NCBI GenBank assembly: GCA_017859955.1
Contig: JAFNAB010000006.1
Location: forward strand, 1-62,019
Direction: 5' to 3'
From: Holophagaceae bacterium
GTDB taxonomy: Bacteria > Acidobacteriota > Holophagae > Holophagales > Holophagaceae
Length of the DNA: 62,019 nucleotides
Below, one piece after another: positions 33,273 to 42,586 of this stretch (its first letter is position 1; each line of letters opens with the position of its first letter). Position numbers and translations under genes: made by a program. Below the pieces are notes generated by a model. It did no database searches and was not told where the DNA came from. It was given only the letters and a program-made list of their open reading frames with translations.

Positions 33273-34291
33273 AGGCGGCCGATTGGTGGCACGTCCTGGG
33301 GGACGGACGGGTGCTCTGCGAGCTTTGCCCTCGGAGTTGCCGCCTGGGGGAAGGGCAGAGGGGATACTGTCATGCGCGCCGGATGGAGGGCGGTTCGCTC
33401 ATAACCGATGCTTACGGTGTCTCCAGTGGTTTCTGCGTGGATCCCATCGAGAAGAAACCCCTCTTTCACTTTCACCCGGGGTCCCAGGTCCTCTCCTTCG
33501 GAACCAGGGGCTGCAACCTGGGATGCTCTTTCTGTCAGAACTGGTCCCTGAGCAGGGGACAGCCTATGCTCCATGCCACCCGGCCCGAGGATATCGTTCG
33601 GATGGCTCTTGCTCAGGATTGTCGAGGGGTTGCCTTTACGTACAATGAGCCAATAATAAGTATTGAGTTCTGTATTGAGGTGGCTCTGGCTTGCCACGAG
33701 GCGGGCCTGATCACGGTGGCCGTGAGTGCGGGCTATATCTCAGATAAGGCCCGGGAAGCCTTCTTTGAGGTCATGGATGCCGCCAATGTGGACCTCAAAG
33801 GCTTCTCGGAGGCCTTCTATCGCGATTACTGTGGTGGGAGTCTGGCCCCTGTCCTGGAGACCCTGGCCTATCTGGCTCACCGGAAACGCACCTGGCTGGA
33901 GGTGAGCACCCTGTTGATCCCGGGGGCCAACGATGGCGAGGCGGAGTTGGAGACCCAGGCTCGTTGGATGCTGGAGCATCTGGGGCCCGATGTCCCGCTG
34001 CACCTGAACGCCTTTCACCCTGACTACAAGCTTCAGGACCGGCCGCGGACCCCCTTGGGCACCCTCCACAGGGCCAGGGAAAGCGCCGAATCCGAAGGGG
34101 TGCGTTATGTCTATTTAGGCAATGTCCGGGACGAGGACGGATCCAGCACCTGGTGCCATGTCTGTGGACGCTGCCTGATTGAAAGAGACGGCTTCGAGGT
34201 CAGCAGCCTGGACCTGATGCGTGGTGCCTGCCCGGAGTGTGGAACGCCATTGGCTGGTCATTTCGGGGTGGCTGGTGTAAAAAAAGTGTAA
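33269..34291 (+). CDS. AmmeMemoRadiSam system radical SAM enzyme
   Basis: A 340-residue radical SAM enzyme. The N-terminus has a zinc-finger-like CELCPRSCRLGEGQRGYC; GTRGCNLGCSFCQNW carries the CxxxCxxC [4Fe-4S] motif; AFTYNEPIIS and LKGFSEAFYRDYCGG follow, the latter typical of this AmmS/PflA-like group. A C-terminal rubredoxin-like pair (CHVCGRC and CPECGTP) is added. It belongs to a glycyl-radical-activase-like family whose product is unknown. ATG at 33269 overlaps the Memo-like stop by four bases. It probably acts with that gene, but the AMMECR1 partner is not in this window. Confidence 0.92.
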   Translation: MKAADWWHVLGDGRVLCELCPRSCRLGEGQRGYCHARRMEGGSLITDAYGVSSGFCVDPIEKKPLFHFHPGSQVLSFGTRGCNLGCSFCQNWSLSRGQPMLHATRPEDIVRMALAQDCRGVAFTYNEPIISIEFCIEVALACHEAGLITVAVSAGYISDKAREAFFEVMDAANVDLKGFSEAFYRDYCGGSLAPVLETLAYLAHRKRTWLEVSTLLIPGANDGEAELETQARWMLEHLGPDVPLHLNAFHPDYKLQDRPRTPLGTLHRARESAESEGVRYVYLGNVRDEDGSSTWCHVCGRCLIERDGFEVSSLDLMRGACPECGTPLAGHFGVAGVKKV

Positions 34292-34353
34292 CGTCCTTGA
34301 GTTAGGGTGGGTCGAAGTAGAAACAGCACGCACGTGTGATTTATGAGGCAATT

Positions 34354-35598
34354 ATGAAATTGAAGTGGTTTTCCAACCTGTCCGTTGCCAAGAAGATCGC
34401 CCTGGTGCTTACCCTGTTTTCCATAGGCTGTACGATGAACTCGGTGCTTTCCACACGAGATATCCTCAGTCAGGCCGCGCAGGCGGAAACCCTATACAAG
34501 CTTCTGCCTGCAGAACTGGCCGCCCAGGCTGGCGCCCGTCAGGCCCTGGAGGCTGCTCAGGCTACCGCACACACGGCTGTGATCGCCATTTCGCTTGGAC
34601 TGCCCGTTACATTGGTGATCTGTATCTTTTTCGGATGGTTGATGGCCCAGGGGATCCTGGGTCCCATTAAAACCTTCCGTAAGACTCTGGAGGAGGTGGC
34701 CCAGGGGAATCTCCAGGCCGAGGCTCCCGTGGAAAGCCGGGACGAGCTTGGACAGATGGCCGAAACCCTCAATACCATGGTGGTCCAGCTACGGCACCTT
34801 CTGACGGGAGTCAAGCAGGGGGTTGAGGGCGTGGCCAGTGGCGCCGCCGAGCTTTCTGCCTCGGCGGAGGAAATGTCGGCTACGACTTCCGAAATTGCCC
34901 GCAGCACTGAGAATCAGCAGGGGGCCGCCGAGGGGATGGCCGCTGCGGTGGCGGAGCTCTCTGCCTCCATCGATGAGGTCAGTCGGGCCGCCCAGACCTC
35001 CCTGGAACAACTGGAGAAGGCCCTGGCAGCCACCCAGCGCGGGGATGCGGCCGGGGGTGCCACCCAGGAGGCCATGAGGGGCGTGACGGAGACCGCAGGC
35101 CGCATCGCCAGCGCCGTCACGGTCATTACCGAGATCGCCAACCAGACCAACCTGTTGAGCCTCAACGCTGCCATTGAAGCCGCCAAGGCTGGCGAGCACG
35201 GCAAAGGCTTCGCCGTGGTGGCCGAGGAAGTCCGCAAGCTGGCGGAGCGCAGCGGCGGCTCTGCAAAAGAGATCGCTCAGCACATCCAGGAGGCCCGCTC
35301 GGCTGTAAGCACCGGCGAGGGCCGGGTGATGGATACGGTGGCGCTCCTCAGGCAGATCCGGGAAAGCCTGGAACAGTTCGCCCTCCATACCCGCCAAGCC
35401 GCTGCTGCCATGGCGGAGCAGTCCAATGCGGGTGGCGAGGTCGCCCGTCAGGTGGATCAGACCGTGCAGGAGGCTGTCGCCGTTGCCTCGGCTGCCACCC
35501 AGATGTCCGCCACCACCTCCGAAGTGGCCCGGACCGCCGCCGATCTGGCTCAATTGGCTGAAGGCCTCCAGGCCCAGGTGGCGCGCTTCAGGGTCTGA
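34354..35598 (+). CDS. Methyl-accepting chemotaxis protein, short sensor, copy 1
   Basis: A 414-residue chemoreceptor from the ATG at 34354 (GAGGCAATT upstream). Transmembrane helix 1 lies at about 15-35, then a small periplasmic loop of about 40 residues (rich in Ala and Gln), TM2 at about 75-98, a HAMP region ([16 protein letters not shown]) and a coiled-coil signalling domain with the hairpin tip region [22 protein letters not shown]. The tiny periplasmic loop can hardly bind a ligand alone; it may sense redox state, membrane energy or a partner protein. Its signalling half is nearly identical to that of the next gene. Confidence 0.94.
   Translation: MKLKWFSNLSVAKKIALVLTLFSIGCTMNSVLSTRDILSQAAQAETLYKLLPAELAAQAGARQALEAAQATAHTAVIAISLGLPVTLVICIFFGWLMAQGILGPIKTFRKTLEEVAQGNLQAEAPVESRDELGQMAETLNTMVVQLRHLLTGVKQGVEGVASGAAELSASAEEMSATTSEIARSTENQQGAAEGMAAAVAELSASIDEVSRAAQTSLEQLEKALAATQRGDAAGGATQEAMRGVTETAGRIASAVTVITEIANQTNLLSLNAAIEAAKAGEHGKGFAVVAEEVRKLAERSGGSAKEIAQHIQEARSAVSTGEGRVMDTVALLRQIRESLEQFALHTRQAAAAMAEQSNAGGEVARQVDQTVQEAVAVASAATQMSATTSEVARTAADLAQLAEGLQAQVARFRV
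35443..35522 (+). repeat. 80-bp identical block, chemoreceptor copy 1
   Basis: Identical base for base, including synonymous positions, to 36812-36891 in the next chemoreceptor gene (1369 bp apart). It marks recent duplication or gene conversion between the two. Confidence 0.9.
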
Positions 35599-35719
35599 TG
35601 GTTTGATGCCGACTCCCTATCCATCCTGCTTCCCGATGCTTAAAACGCCTGAATTCTGACCTCGGAATCGTGAGAATATCGTTCTAAAGTATCGCGGCAC
35701 ACAGGCTGGGGAGTTTGGA

Positions 35720-36967
35720 ATGAAAATCCGTTGGTTTTCCAATTTGTCTGTGGGGAAGAAGATCAGCTTCGTTGTCTTCCTTTTTACCGCAGGGACTTTG
35801 ATTGAAGCTGTGATCGCGATGAGCGACACCCTCGCCTCCCAGGCCCGTCTGGAGCAGATCTCCCAGCTGATGGCCGCCGGGGGCTCTGATGCGGGCCAGA
35901 AGGCCACGCAAATCCTGATGGATGGGCGGGCTGCGGTGGCCAGAGGGTGGATCGGCCTCCCCATCGGTTTGGGTGTAACCCTTGGAATCTGTTTCCTGTT
36001 CAGCTGGTTGATGGCCCAGGGGATTCTGGGGCCGCTGAAGACCTTCCGCAAGACTCTTGGAGAGGTCGCCCAGGGGGATCTCCAGACCGAAGCCCCTGTG
36101 GAAAGCCGAGACGAGCTGGGGCAGATGGCCGAAACCCTCAATGCCATGGTGGTCCAGCTCCGGCACCTTCTGACGGGGGTCAAGCAGGGCGTGGAAGGCG
36201 TGGCCAGTGGCGCCGCCGAGCTTTCCGCCTCGGCGGAGGAGATGTCAGCCACAACCTCCGAGATTGCCCGCAGCACCGAGAATCAGCAGGGGGCTGCCGA
36301 GGGGATGGCTGCCGCCGTTGCCGAGCTTTCGGCCTCCATCGATGAGGTGAGCCGTGCCGCCCAGACCTCCCTGGAACAGCTGGAGAAGGCCCTCGAGGCC
36401 ACCCAGCGCGGGGATGCGGCCGGGGGCGCCACCCAGGAGGCCATGAGGGGAGTCACGGAGACCGCAGGCCGCATCGCCAGCGCTGTCACGGTCATCACCG
36501 AGATCGCAAACCAGACCAACCTGTTGAGCCTCAACGCCGCCATTGAAGCGGCCAAGGCTGGCGAGCACGGCAAGGGCTTCGCTGTGGTGGCCGAGGAGGT
36601 CCGGAAACTGGCGGAGCGCAGTGGCGGCTCCGCAAAAGAGATCGCCCAGCACATCGGTGAGGCCCGGGCTGCCGTGAGCGCCGGGGATGCCCGGGTCTCG
36701 GACACCGTTGCTCTCCTCAAGCAGATCCGCGTGAGCCTGGAGCAGTTCGCCATGCAGACCCGGGAGTCCGCCTCCGCCATGACGGAGCAGTCCAGGGCCG
36801 GGAATGAGGTGGCCCGTCAGGTGGATCAGACCGTGCAGGAGGCTGTCGCCGTTGCCTCGGCTGCCACCCAGATGTCCGCCACCACCTCCGAGGTGGCCCG
36901 GACCGCCGCCGACTTGGCTCAGTTGGCGGAAGGCCTTCAGGCCCAGGTGGCGCGCTTCAGGGTATAG
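35720..36967 (+). CDS. Methyl-accepting chemotaxis protein, short sensor, copy 2
   Basis: A 415-residue paralogue of the preceding receptor. TM1 at about 13-33, a periplasmic loop of about 40 residues ([20 protein letters not shown]), TM2 at about 78-98, HAMP and signalling domain. From [10 protein letters not shown] onward the two proteins are almost the same, while the periplasmic segments share little. This suggests two sensors made by swapping the input region on one output module. GGGGAGTTTGGA lies before the ATG. An imperfect hairpin follows the stop. Confidence 0.94.
   Translation: MKIRWFSNLSVGKKISFVVFLFTAGTLIEAVIAMSDTLASQARLEQISQLMAAGGSDAGQKATQILMDGRAAVARGWIGLPIGLGVTLGICFLFSWLMAQGILGPLKTFRKTLGEVAQGDLQTEAPVESRDELGQMAETLNAMVVQLRHLLTGVKQGVEGVASGAAELSASAEEMSATTSEIARSTENQQGAAEGMAAAVAELSASIDEVSRAAQTSLEQLEKALEATQRGDAAGGATQEAMRGVTETAGRIASAVTVITEIANQTNLLSLNAAIEAAKAGEHGKGFAVVAEEVRKLAERSGGSAKEIAQHIGEARAAVSAGDARVSDTVALLKQIRVSLEQFAMQTRESASAMTEQSRAGNEVARQVDQTVQEAVAVASAATQMSATTSEVARTAADLAQLAEGLQAQVARFRV
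36812..36891 (+). repeat. 80-bp identical block, chemoreceptor copy 2
   Basis: Counterpart of 35443-35522 in the preceding gene, identical over all 80 bases. Confidence 0.9.
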
Positions 36968-36991
36968 GCATTCGAGTCGCGCGCGGAGTTA

Positions 36992-37022
36992 GGGGCGGCA
37001 ATTAAGCTGCCCCCTCGCTTTT
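36992..37022 (+). terminator. Possible intrinsic terminator after the chemoreceptors
   Basis: Arms GGGGCGGC (36992-36999) and GCTGCCCC (37006-37013), one G-U pair, loop AATTAA, then CCTCGCTTTTG. The annotated TTG start of the next gene lies at the end of this T run, so either that start is wrong or termination is partial. Confidence 0.5.
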
Positions 37023-38769
37023 GCCGAAGAACAAGTCTCCACTCGGAGATCCCATTCCTCTCCTATCGCTCAGCCGGATCCCCGGTGCCCTGTTCCTGGG
37101 GTTTTCCGGGGCCATTATGCTCACCTTGGCGGTGAGCCTGCCGACGATGGGTGTTCCTCTGGCACGTGTCTGGATTGGTGGCACACCTACCGTTTTTGCC
37201 ATCCTTGCCTTGTTCGCTTCCCTTCGGCGGGCGAGGCGCTTTCCCGACGAGGCCCGATCCTGGAGGTGCGTCGCTCTGGCCCTGGCGGCGCAAATTCTGA
37301 GTGGGTTTGTGCTGGTGGTTTTGAGGGGAGGTTCTGCCTTCCTGGAAGGGGGTTACCTCATTTCCTGGGGTTTCCAGTTCCTCTCGACCCTGCTCCTTGG
37401 CTGGGCTGTTCTTCGACTTCCTCTGGCTACCAAACACCCGGAATATCTCCGGGTCCACGTGCTGGGTGCCCTGCTGTTCGGGAGCTCGCTTGCGCTGCTT
37501 TTCTGGATTCTGGGGTTCTGGCAGGCCGGGGGCGTGCTTTCGGGCCCCGAGCGCAGTCACCTGGCCACCATGACCTTCCGGGCGGCCCTGCTGGGGGGGG
37601 TGGTGATCTATCAGGTGGTTGATACGCCCTCCAGACTGCGAGGGCCTCTGGCCTGGGTCCTTGGGGCGGTCACCTTGGGAATCCTGCCGGGCTTGCTGAG
37701 CTTTGCCCGGATCAGTGCCCATCCAGAAGGCCCCTTTCCGGGAGCTGCAGGGTTCATTTCGCTTTATTCGCTGGGGCTGGCCATGGCTGCCCTCCATCCG
37801 GGGCCTGTGGAGGGGGCGACGGATAGCAGGAAGAAGTGGGCCGATGTTCTTGAGGGACTGATCTATCTCCCCTATATGATCTCTGCGATGTGGCTGCTGC
37901 ATGGGGTCATCAAGGCGGTACCTCAGCTCATGGTGCCCATGCTGGGGTTCCTGGCGGTCACCTCACTGCTTGTGGTCCATCAGTTCGTCCTGTTGAGGGA
38001 GGTCCGGCTCGCCCGCGATGATCTAGATCTCAGGGTCCAGGAGCGGACCCTGGCTCTGGAGAATACCCAGGCGCTCATGCTCCGGACGGAGCGGATGAAT
38101 AGTCTTGGGCTACTCGGGGCAGGGCTTGCCCACGATCTTTCCAATGCGTTGATGGGCATTTCGGCCTCCGTGGAGTTGCTCCAGGATGAGATGGGTCAAG
38201 GTCGGCCCTTGAACGGCGAACATCTGATTCGAATCCAAAACTCTGTCCAGCGCAGTGCTGCCCTGGGGCAGCGCCTCATGGCCTTTGTCCGGCGGGAGGC
38301 CGAGGTGGCACTTCCGATGGACCTTGGTCTCTTTCTCGAGGAGGAGCGTGACCTCCTGCGGATGCTGCTGGCAGCAGGGATGTGCCTGGAGATGGATGTC
38401 GAGGCTGGGAACTACCCCATTCTGGCGGCCAGGGGGCAGCTGGAGCAGCTTCTGGTGAACCTGGTAGCCAATGCCAGAGATGCGATCACGCCGAAAGGGA
38501 AGGTACGCGTCGGACTCAGTCGCTGCATCGGCGAGGACAGAATCGACTGGGCCAGACTCCTGGTCGAGGACGACGGATCGGGAATGACTCCAGAGGTGTT
38601 GGATCAGCTCTTTCAGCCTCTCTTCACCACCAAATCGCCGGGGAAGGGCACTGGCCTGGGGCTTCTATCTGTGAAGACCATTGTAGAGGGCCTGGGGGGC
38701 AGAATCGAGGTGAAGAGCCGTCTAGGGTGCGGCACGGCATTCATCCTTTGGCTTCCGCTTCGCCCATAA
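37021..38769 (+). CDS. Membrane-bound sensor histidine kinase
   Basis: A 582-residue kinase. The first 325 residues hold about nine hydrophobic segments, an integral-membrane sensor of no family I can name. Then come a coiled coil (LRVQERTLALENTQALMLR), the phospho-acceptor box GAGLAHDLSNALMG (H371), the N box LLVNLVANARDAI, G1 VEDDGSGM, FTTKSPGKGTGLGLL. No receiver domain or partner regulator is adjacent; it lies between chemoreceptors and a TetR gene. The TTG at 37021 has no ribosome site, so the start may lie further in (an ATG at 37117 falls inside the first hydrophobic segment). Confidence 0.88.
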   Translation: MPKNKSPLGDPIPLLSLSRIPGALFLGFSGAIMLTLAVSLPTMGVPLARVWIGGTPTVFAILALFASLRRARRFPDEARSWRCVALALAAQILSGFVLVVLRGGSAFLEGGYLISWGFQFLSTLLLGWAVLRLPLATKHPEYLRVHVLGALLFGSSLALLFWILGFWQAGGVLSGPERSHLATMTFRAALLGGVVIYQVVDTPSRLRGPLAWVLGAVTLGILPGLLSFARISAHPEGPFPGAAGFISLYSLGLAMAALHPGPVEGATDSRKKWADVLEGLIYLPYMISAMWLLHGVIKAVPQLMVPMLGFLAVTSLLVVHQFVLLREVRLARDDLDLRVQERTLALENTQALMLRTERMNSLGLLGAGLAHDLSNALMGISASVELLQDEMGQGRPLNGEHLIRIQNSVQRSAALGQRLMAFVRREAEVALPMDLGLFLEEERDLLRMLLAAGMCLEMDVEAGNYPILAARGQLEQLLVNLVANARDAITPKGKVRVGLSRCIGEDRIDWARLLVEDDGSGMTPEVLDQLFQPLFTTKSPGKGTGLGLLSVKTIVEGLGGRIEVKSRLGCGTAFILWLPLRP

Positions 38770-38826
38770 TCGGGCAGATCGGCGCCCTTTTGTCTCCAAA
38801 CGCAGGACCCATGCGAACATGGATGC

Positions 38827-39474
38827 ATGGGCCTGCGAGAAATTAACGAAAAACGCACCAGGGAACTCATCGAGCGGACCGCTCGGGAGCTGTTCTGTGT
38901 ACGTGGCATCGGGGGCACTGATCTCAAGGAAGTGGCGGAGGCTGTCGGCATTCCCCGCACGACCCTCTACTCCTACTACCGTGATAAGCATGCACTGGCG
39001 GTGGCGGTCTATCTGAGGAATCTCGACTCCATGCTCGCCCATCTGGATCCCAAGCGGCTTCAGAGGCGCCTCAAGGTCGCTGATGGAGACTTACGCGTTG
39101 TAATCAGCCAGACCATGGATGCCCTGGTGGCCAATGCGGTCAAGGATCCGGATGCCTACATCTACGATTTCGCCTACAACCTGCACGCGGCCCAGGGGCA
39201 CGAGGATCCCATGAACCTCGAGGGCTATCCCACGCCTCTGGCGCCGGGTCTGGCGGAATTCGGTGGGATCATCCAAAAGGCCATCGATGCCGGGCTTCTT
39301 CCGAGATGCTCGAGTGTGCAGGCCTTTCTCGATCTGGTGCCCTTTCCCTTGGTGGCATACATTGTCCGACTGGCCGTGCTCGAAAGGCAGAAGAAGAAGC
39401 CGGACTTCGCGGCGGTCGGGCGCGTGGCCATGAGCTTCAAGGACTTCCTGATGCAGGGGGTTTTCGGCTTGTAG
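38827..39474 (+). CDS. TetR/AcrR-family transcriptional regulator
   Basis: A 215-residue regulator. The N-terminal helix-turn-helix shows TRELIERTARELFCVRGI, then TDLKEVAEAVGIPRTTLYSYYRDKHALA, the classic TetR DNA-binding pattern (residues about 9-55). The C-terminal ligand domain is divergent and gives no clue to the inducer. The start is an ATG at 38827 with a poor ribosome site. It could control the adjacent kinase, the GH78-like lipoprotein downstream or a distant operon. Confidence 0.9.
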   Translation: MGLREINEKRTRELIERTARELFCVRGIGGTDLKEVAEAVGIPRTTLYSYYRDKHALAVAVYLRNLDSMLAHLDPKRLQRRLKVADGDLRVVISQTMDALVANAVKDPDAYIYDFAYNLHAAQGHEDPMNLEGYPTPLAPGLAEFGGIIQKAIDAGLLPRCSSVQAFLDLVPFPLVAYIVRLAVLERQKKKPDFAAVGRVAMSFKDFLMQGVFGL

Positions 39475-39748
39475 TCCGTTTCCACCCCGGGCGGCTTGTC
39501 GCGGTTTTCACCTCCTATGGAGGGGTTCTGCCGAAGGTTTATGGGTGATGGTGCGCATGCCTGCGTGGACTGAAAGGTTCCGTCCTTTTTTGATGGGCTG
39601 AAAAATCCCGTTGACGGATCCCTTGGGTATGCGTACCGTTTTTTAACGTCACCGCGTCGAAAAAGAGTCATCGAGTTTGTGTTTGATCATTGCGTTAGTG
39701 CTGTGAATGGTCATCTTGTTTGACAAATAACCTTACAAGGAGCTTAAG
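39475..39748 (+). promoter_or_regulatory. Intergenic region with possible sigma-70 promoter for the GH78-like gene
   Basis: No gene is visible in these 274 bp. TTGACG (39611-39616) and TACCGT (39634-39639) with 17 bp between them may form a weak promoter. AAGGAG at 39737-39742 is the ribosome site for the TTG-started lipoprotein gene. The GC content falls here relative to the flanking genes. Confidence 0.4.
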
Positions 39749-42472
39749 TTGAACGTATATATCAAATACTCGCCTCGGCTCGCCGCACTGGCTGGCGCTG
39801 GTGCTCTCGCCCTTTTGACGGCCTGCGGTGGAAGCAGCAGCGGGACTGCCAGTGTCGAGGTCACGGCCCCCTGGCCAGCTGCCCCCACTACAGTGGAATA
39901 CGCCTCCAGGTACGGCACCCTTCTGCCTGCCAAGGTGCTGAGTTCCTCCGGGGTCACCACGCCCGGCAATGCAACCACAGGTGACACCATCATCCTGACT
40001 TTCCCCGAGGGCGGCACCGCCCCTTCCATCGTGCTGGACTACGGCAAGCTGGTGGGTGGCTACCCCCAGTTCGAGGTGGATTCGGTCATCGGGGATGCAA
40101 CCCTGAAGAGCACCTTCTCCGAGTCGCTGCCCTACGTGAACACGGGTGACCAGCCGCCCTACCTGGAAACGGCCTTCGAACCCAGCCGGGCCCTCAGCTA
40201 TGCCCTGACCCCTGCCTCCACCGGTAAGGTCCGCAACCAGCTCCTTCAGGGCGGTGAGCGCTACCAGAAGCTGACCCTGACCACCCCCGGCACCTCTGTG
40301 ATCCTGCGGGGGATCTCCCTGGATGCCACCCTGGCCTACCCCAACGTCAGCGCCGATGCCGCGGGCTACTTCAGCTCCAGCGACACGACCCTGAACGCCA
40401 TCTGGAACGCCGGTGCCTACAGCTGCGAGGCCAACCGCATCGACGCCGTCCGGCTGCCATCGCCTTGGACACTGAGTTCTGAGGGGGTGCAGATTTCCCC
40501 CAGCAATCCGGCGGTCTATCAGGGCATGAGTTTCAATGCCCTTGGCAGCTCGACCAGCTTCTACTTCCGGGTGGACAAGGGGGGTGTCTCCTGGACCGTC
40601 AATGCGACCTTCCCCGATACGGTGCAATTCACCCTGCATGCCAACACCGATACCGAGACCCCCAATTACCTGACGGGATCTGTGGGCGGCAGCTTCAGCA
40701 CCTTCCTGCGCACCAATCTGGCTCCTGTCAATCTTGCCGATCAGGGCGTCACCCTCAAGGTCGGGGAGTGGCACAAGATCACGACCGTCTGCGACCCCAG
40801 CGCGATCACCCACACTGGGGACGGGCTCATTTCCGTGGTCCTGGATGACACGGTCACCCTGGTCTCGGGCCTGGATCCGGCGGCGGCGATCGCGGCCTCG
40901 GGCAATGCGGGGATTCCCATCTATCTGGGATGGGGCAGCTCCGGCTTCTTCTCCAAGGAAGGTCACCTGGCCACTGTCAAGAATTTCAACTTCAGTGACG
41001 TCCTGGCCGGTGGCCATGCTTTCAGCTATTCCGCTTCCTTCACAGACCTGGATACCTCGGTCCTGGATGACTTCGGTGTGGGCACCAACCAGGTCGCGGT
41101 CATCACGGACGGCGCCCGGCGGGATCGCCAGGTCTGGTCTGGCGATATGCGGGTATGGGGACCCTCGCTTTACTACACCACCGGCGACAAGACCGCTGCC
41201 AACGGTTCCCTGACGCTCTTCAGCAAGTATGTGGATGCCAGCGGGCAGACCGCCTCCGTGCTGCCTCCCCAGAGCTCCATCGATGTCACCTCCAACCGCG
41301 CTGCCAGCCCCGGCAATCCCTGGTACAGCCTGGGCTACTCGATGTATTTCATCGACAACCTCTACGACTACTACCTCCACACGGGGGACAAGACGCTGGT
41401 CAGCGACCTCTGGTCCATTGCCCAGGGTGAACTGGCCTATCTGGCCTCCCAGCAGGACAGCAGCAATCTGTTGAATGTGAATTCGCTCAGCGGCTTCACC
41501 TGGCACCCCCAGTTTGATGCGGTCTATGGGGCCGGGGGAGACGCCACCCATGTCTCCGAGTTCAACCTGGACTACGTTCAGAGCCTGAAGCACGCCAGCG
41601 CCCTGGCCACTGCCCTGGAAGACAGCACCTCGGCCGCAAGCTATCTGGAACAGGCGGATTTAGTGGCTGCAGCCATCAACGCAAACCTCCGCAGTGAAGG
41701 GGGGCTCTACGAGATCAGCAACACCCGGACCGGCTACACGGCCCAGGATGCCAATGCCAAGGCCGTCCTCTACGGCGTCGCTCCCTCTACGGATGTGCAG
41801 GCCATTCTGGACACCCTGACCGCCGACCTGGGGACTTCCAATGGGCCCAAGGCTTTCAGTGCCAACTATTTCACGACTTATAACAATGGTGCTGGGGTGA
41901 TCAGCCCGTACATCTCCAACTGGGAAGTGCTGGCCCGGCTGGAGCAGGGCGACACTGCGGGCGCGCTGGATATCATCAACAAGCTCTGGGGCCGCATGGT
42001 TGCCGAAGGCGACTACTACTCCGGCGCCACCTGGGAGTCCCTGGATGCCTCCACCGGCAATCCAGTGGATGACAACATCAGCCTGGCCCATGCCTGGTCC
42101 TCCGGCCCCACCGCCGCCCTGTCCAAGTACGTGCTTGGTGTGCGCCCTGTGACCCCCGGTTTCCAGACCTGGAAGATCCAGCCCCAGATGGGCACCCTGA
42201 GCTGGGCCTCCGGCCGGGTTCCCACCCCCTACGGCGCGCTCACCTTCAAGTGGGCCCAGAGCCACGACGGTGTGCCCTTCATGGCCGAACTGGTGGTGCC
42301 CACCGGCACCACCGGCACCCTGAACGTCCCCGTGGTCTCCGGCGCCACCGTGGTACGGGTCAATGGCAGCAAGGTCACCCCCGGGGCCTCCTTCACCCTG
42401 GGCGGTGTCACCTACCTGCCTGTGACGATCAGCGCCTCCGGCAGCTACAGCATCACGGTCAAGAACAGCTGA
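39749..42472 (+). CDS. GH78-like (alpha-L-rhamnosidase family) lipoprotein
   Basis: A 907-residue lipoprotein. The signal peptide ends LALLTACGG, with the lipid-bearing Cys at 26. TDGARRDRQVWSGDM (453-467) corresponds to the GH78 signature (D-x2-R-D-E-R-x2-W-x-G-D), and the (alpha/alpha)6-barrel region runs to about 790, followed by a C-terminal beta-sandwich. A lectin/LamG-like beta domain seems to be inserted near 235-440 (VDKGGVSWTVNATFPDTVQ), splitting the enzyme domain. GH78 enzymes release rhamnose from plant flavonoid glycosides or pectin side chains. One usual Glu of the signature (ER) is Arg-Gln here, so activity is not assured. TTG start, AAGGAG upstream. Confidence 0.8.
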   Translation: MNVYIKYSPRLAALAGAGALALLTACGGSSSGTASVEVTAPWPAAPTTVEYASRYGTLLPAKVLSSSGVTTPGNATTGDTIILTFPEGGTAPSIVLDYGKLVGGYPQFEVDSVIGDATLKSTFSESLPYVNTGDQPPYLETAFEPSRALSYALTPASTGKVRNQLLQGGERYQKLTLTTPGTSVILRGISLDATLAYPNVSADAAGYFSSSDTTLNAIWNAGAYSCEANRIDAVRLPSPWTLSSEGVQISPSNPAVYQGMSFNALGSSTSFYFRVDKGGVSWTVNATFPDTVQFTLHANTDTETPNYLTGSVGGSFSTFLRTNLAPVNLADQGVTLKVGEWHKITTVCDPSAITHTGDGLISVVLDDTVTLVSGLDPAAAIAASGNAGIPIYLGWGSSGFFSKEGHLATVKNFNFSDVLAGGHAFSYSASFTDLDTSVLDDFGVGTNQVAVITDGARRDRQVWSGDMRVWGPSLYYTTGDKTAANGSLTLFSKYVDASGQTASVLPPQSSIDVTSNRAASPGNPWYSLGYSMYFIDNLYDYYLHTGDKTLVSDLWSIAQGELAYLASQQDSSNLLNVNSLSGFTWHPQFDAVYGAGGDATHVSEFNLDYVQSLKHASALATALEDSTSAASYLEQADLVAAAINANLRSEGGLYEISNTRTGYTAQDANAKAVLYGVAPSTDVQAILDTLTADLGTSNGPKAFSANYFTTYNNGAGVISPYISNWEVLARLEQGDTAGALDIINKLWGRMVAEGDYYSGATWESLDASTGNPVDDNISLAHAWSSGPTAALSKYVLGVRPVTPGFQTWKIQPQMGTLSWASGRVPTPYGALTFKWAQSHDGVPFMAELVVPTGTTGTLNVPVVSGATVVRVNGSKVTPGASFTLGGVTYLPVTISASGSYSITVKNS

Positions 42473-42488
42473 TTCTTTTCCGCTCAGG

Positions 42489-42521
42489 AGCTGCCCCGGC
42501 CGAGGCCGGGGCAGCTTTTTG
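42489..42521 (+). terminator. Intrinsic terminator
   Basis: Arms AGCTGCCCCGGCC (42489-42501) and GGCCGGGGCAGCT (42504-42516) followed by TTTTT. Confidence 0.9.
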
Positions 42522-42586
42522 TACCCTTCTGGTGGTCATTTACGGTGCATTGGTTGAAACTGGACGGACTTTCTGCGGAGCGTCCC

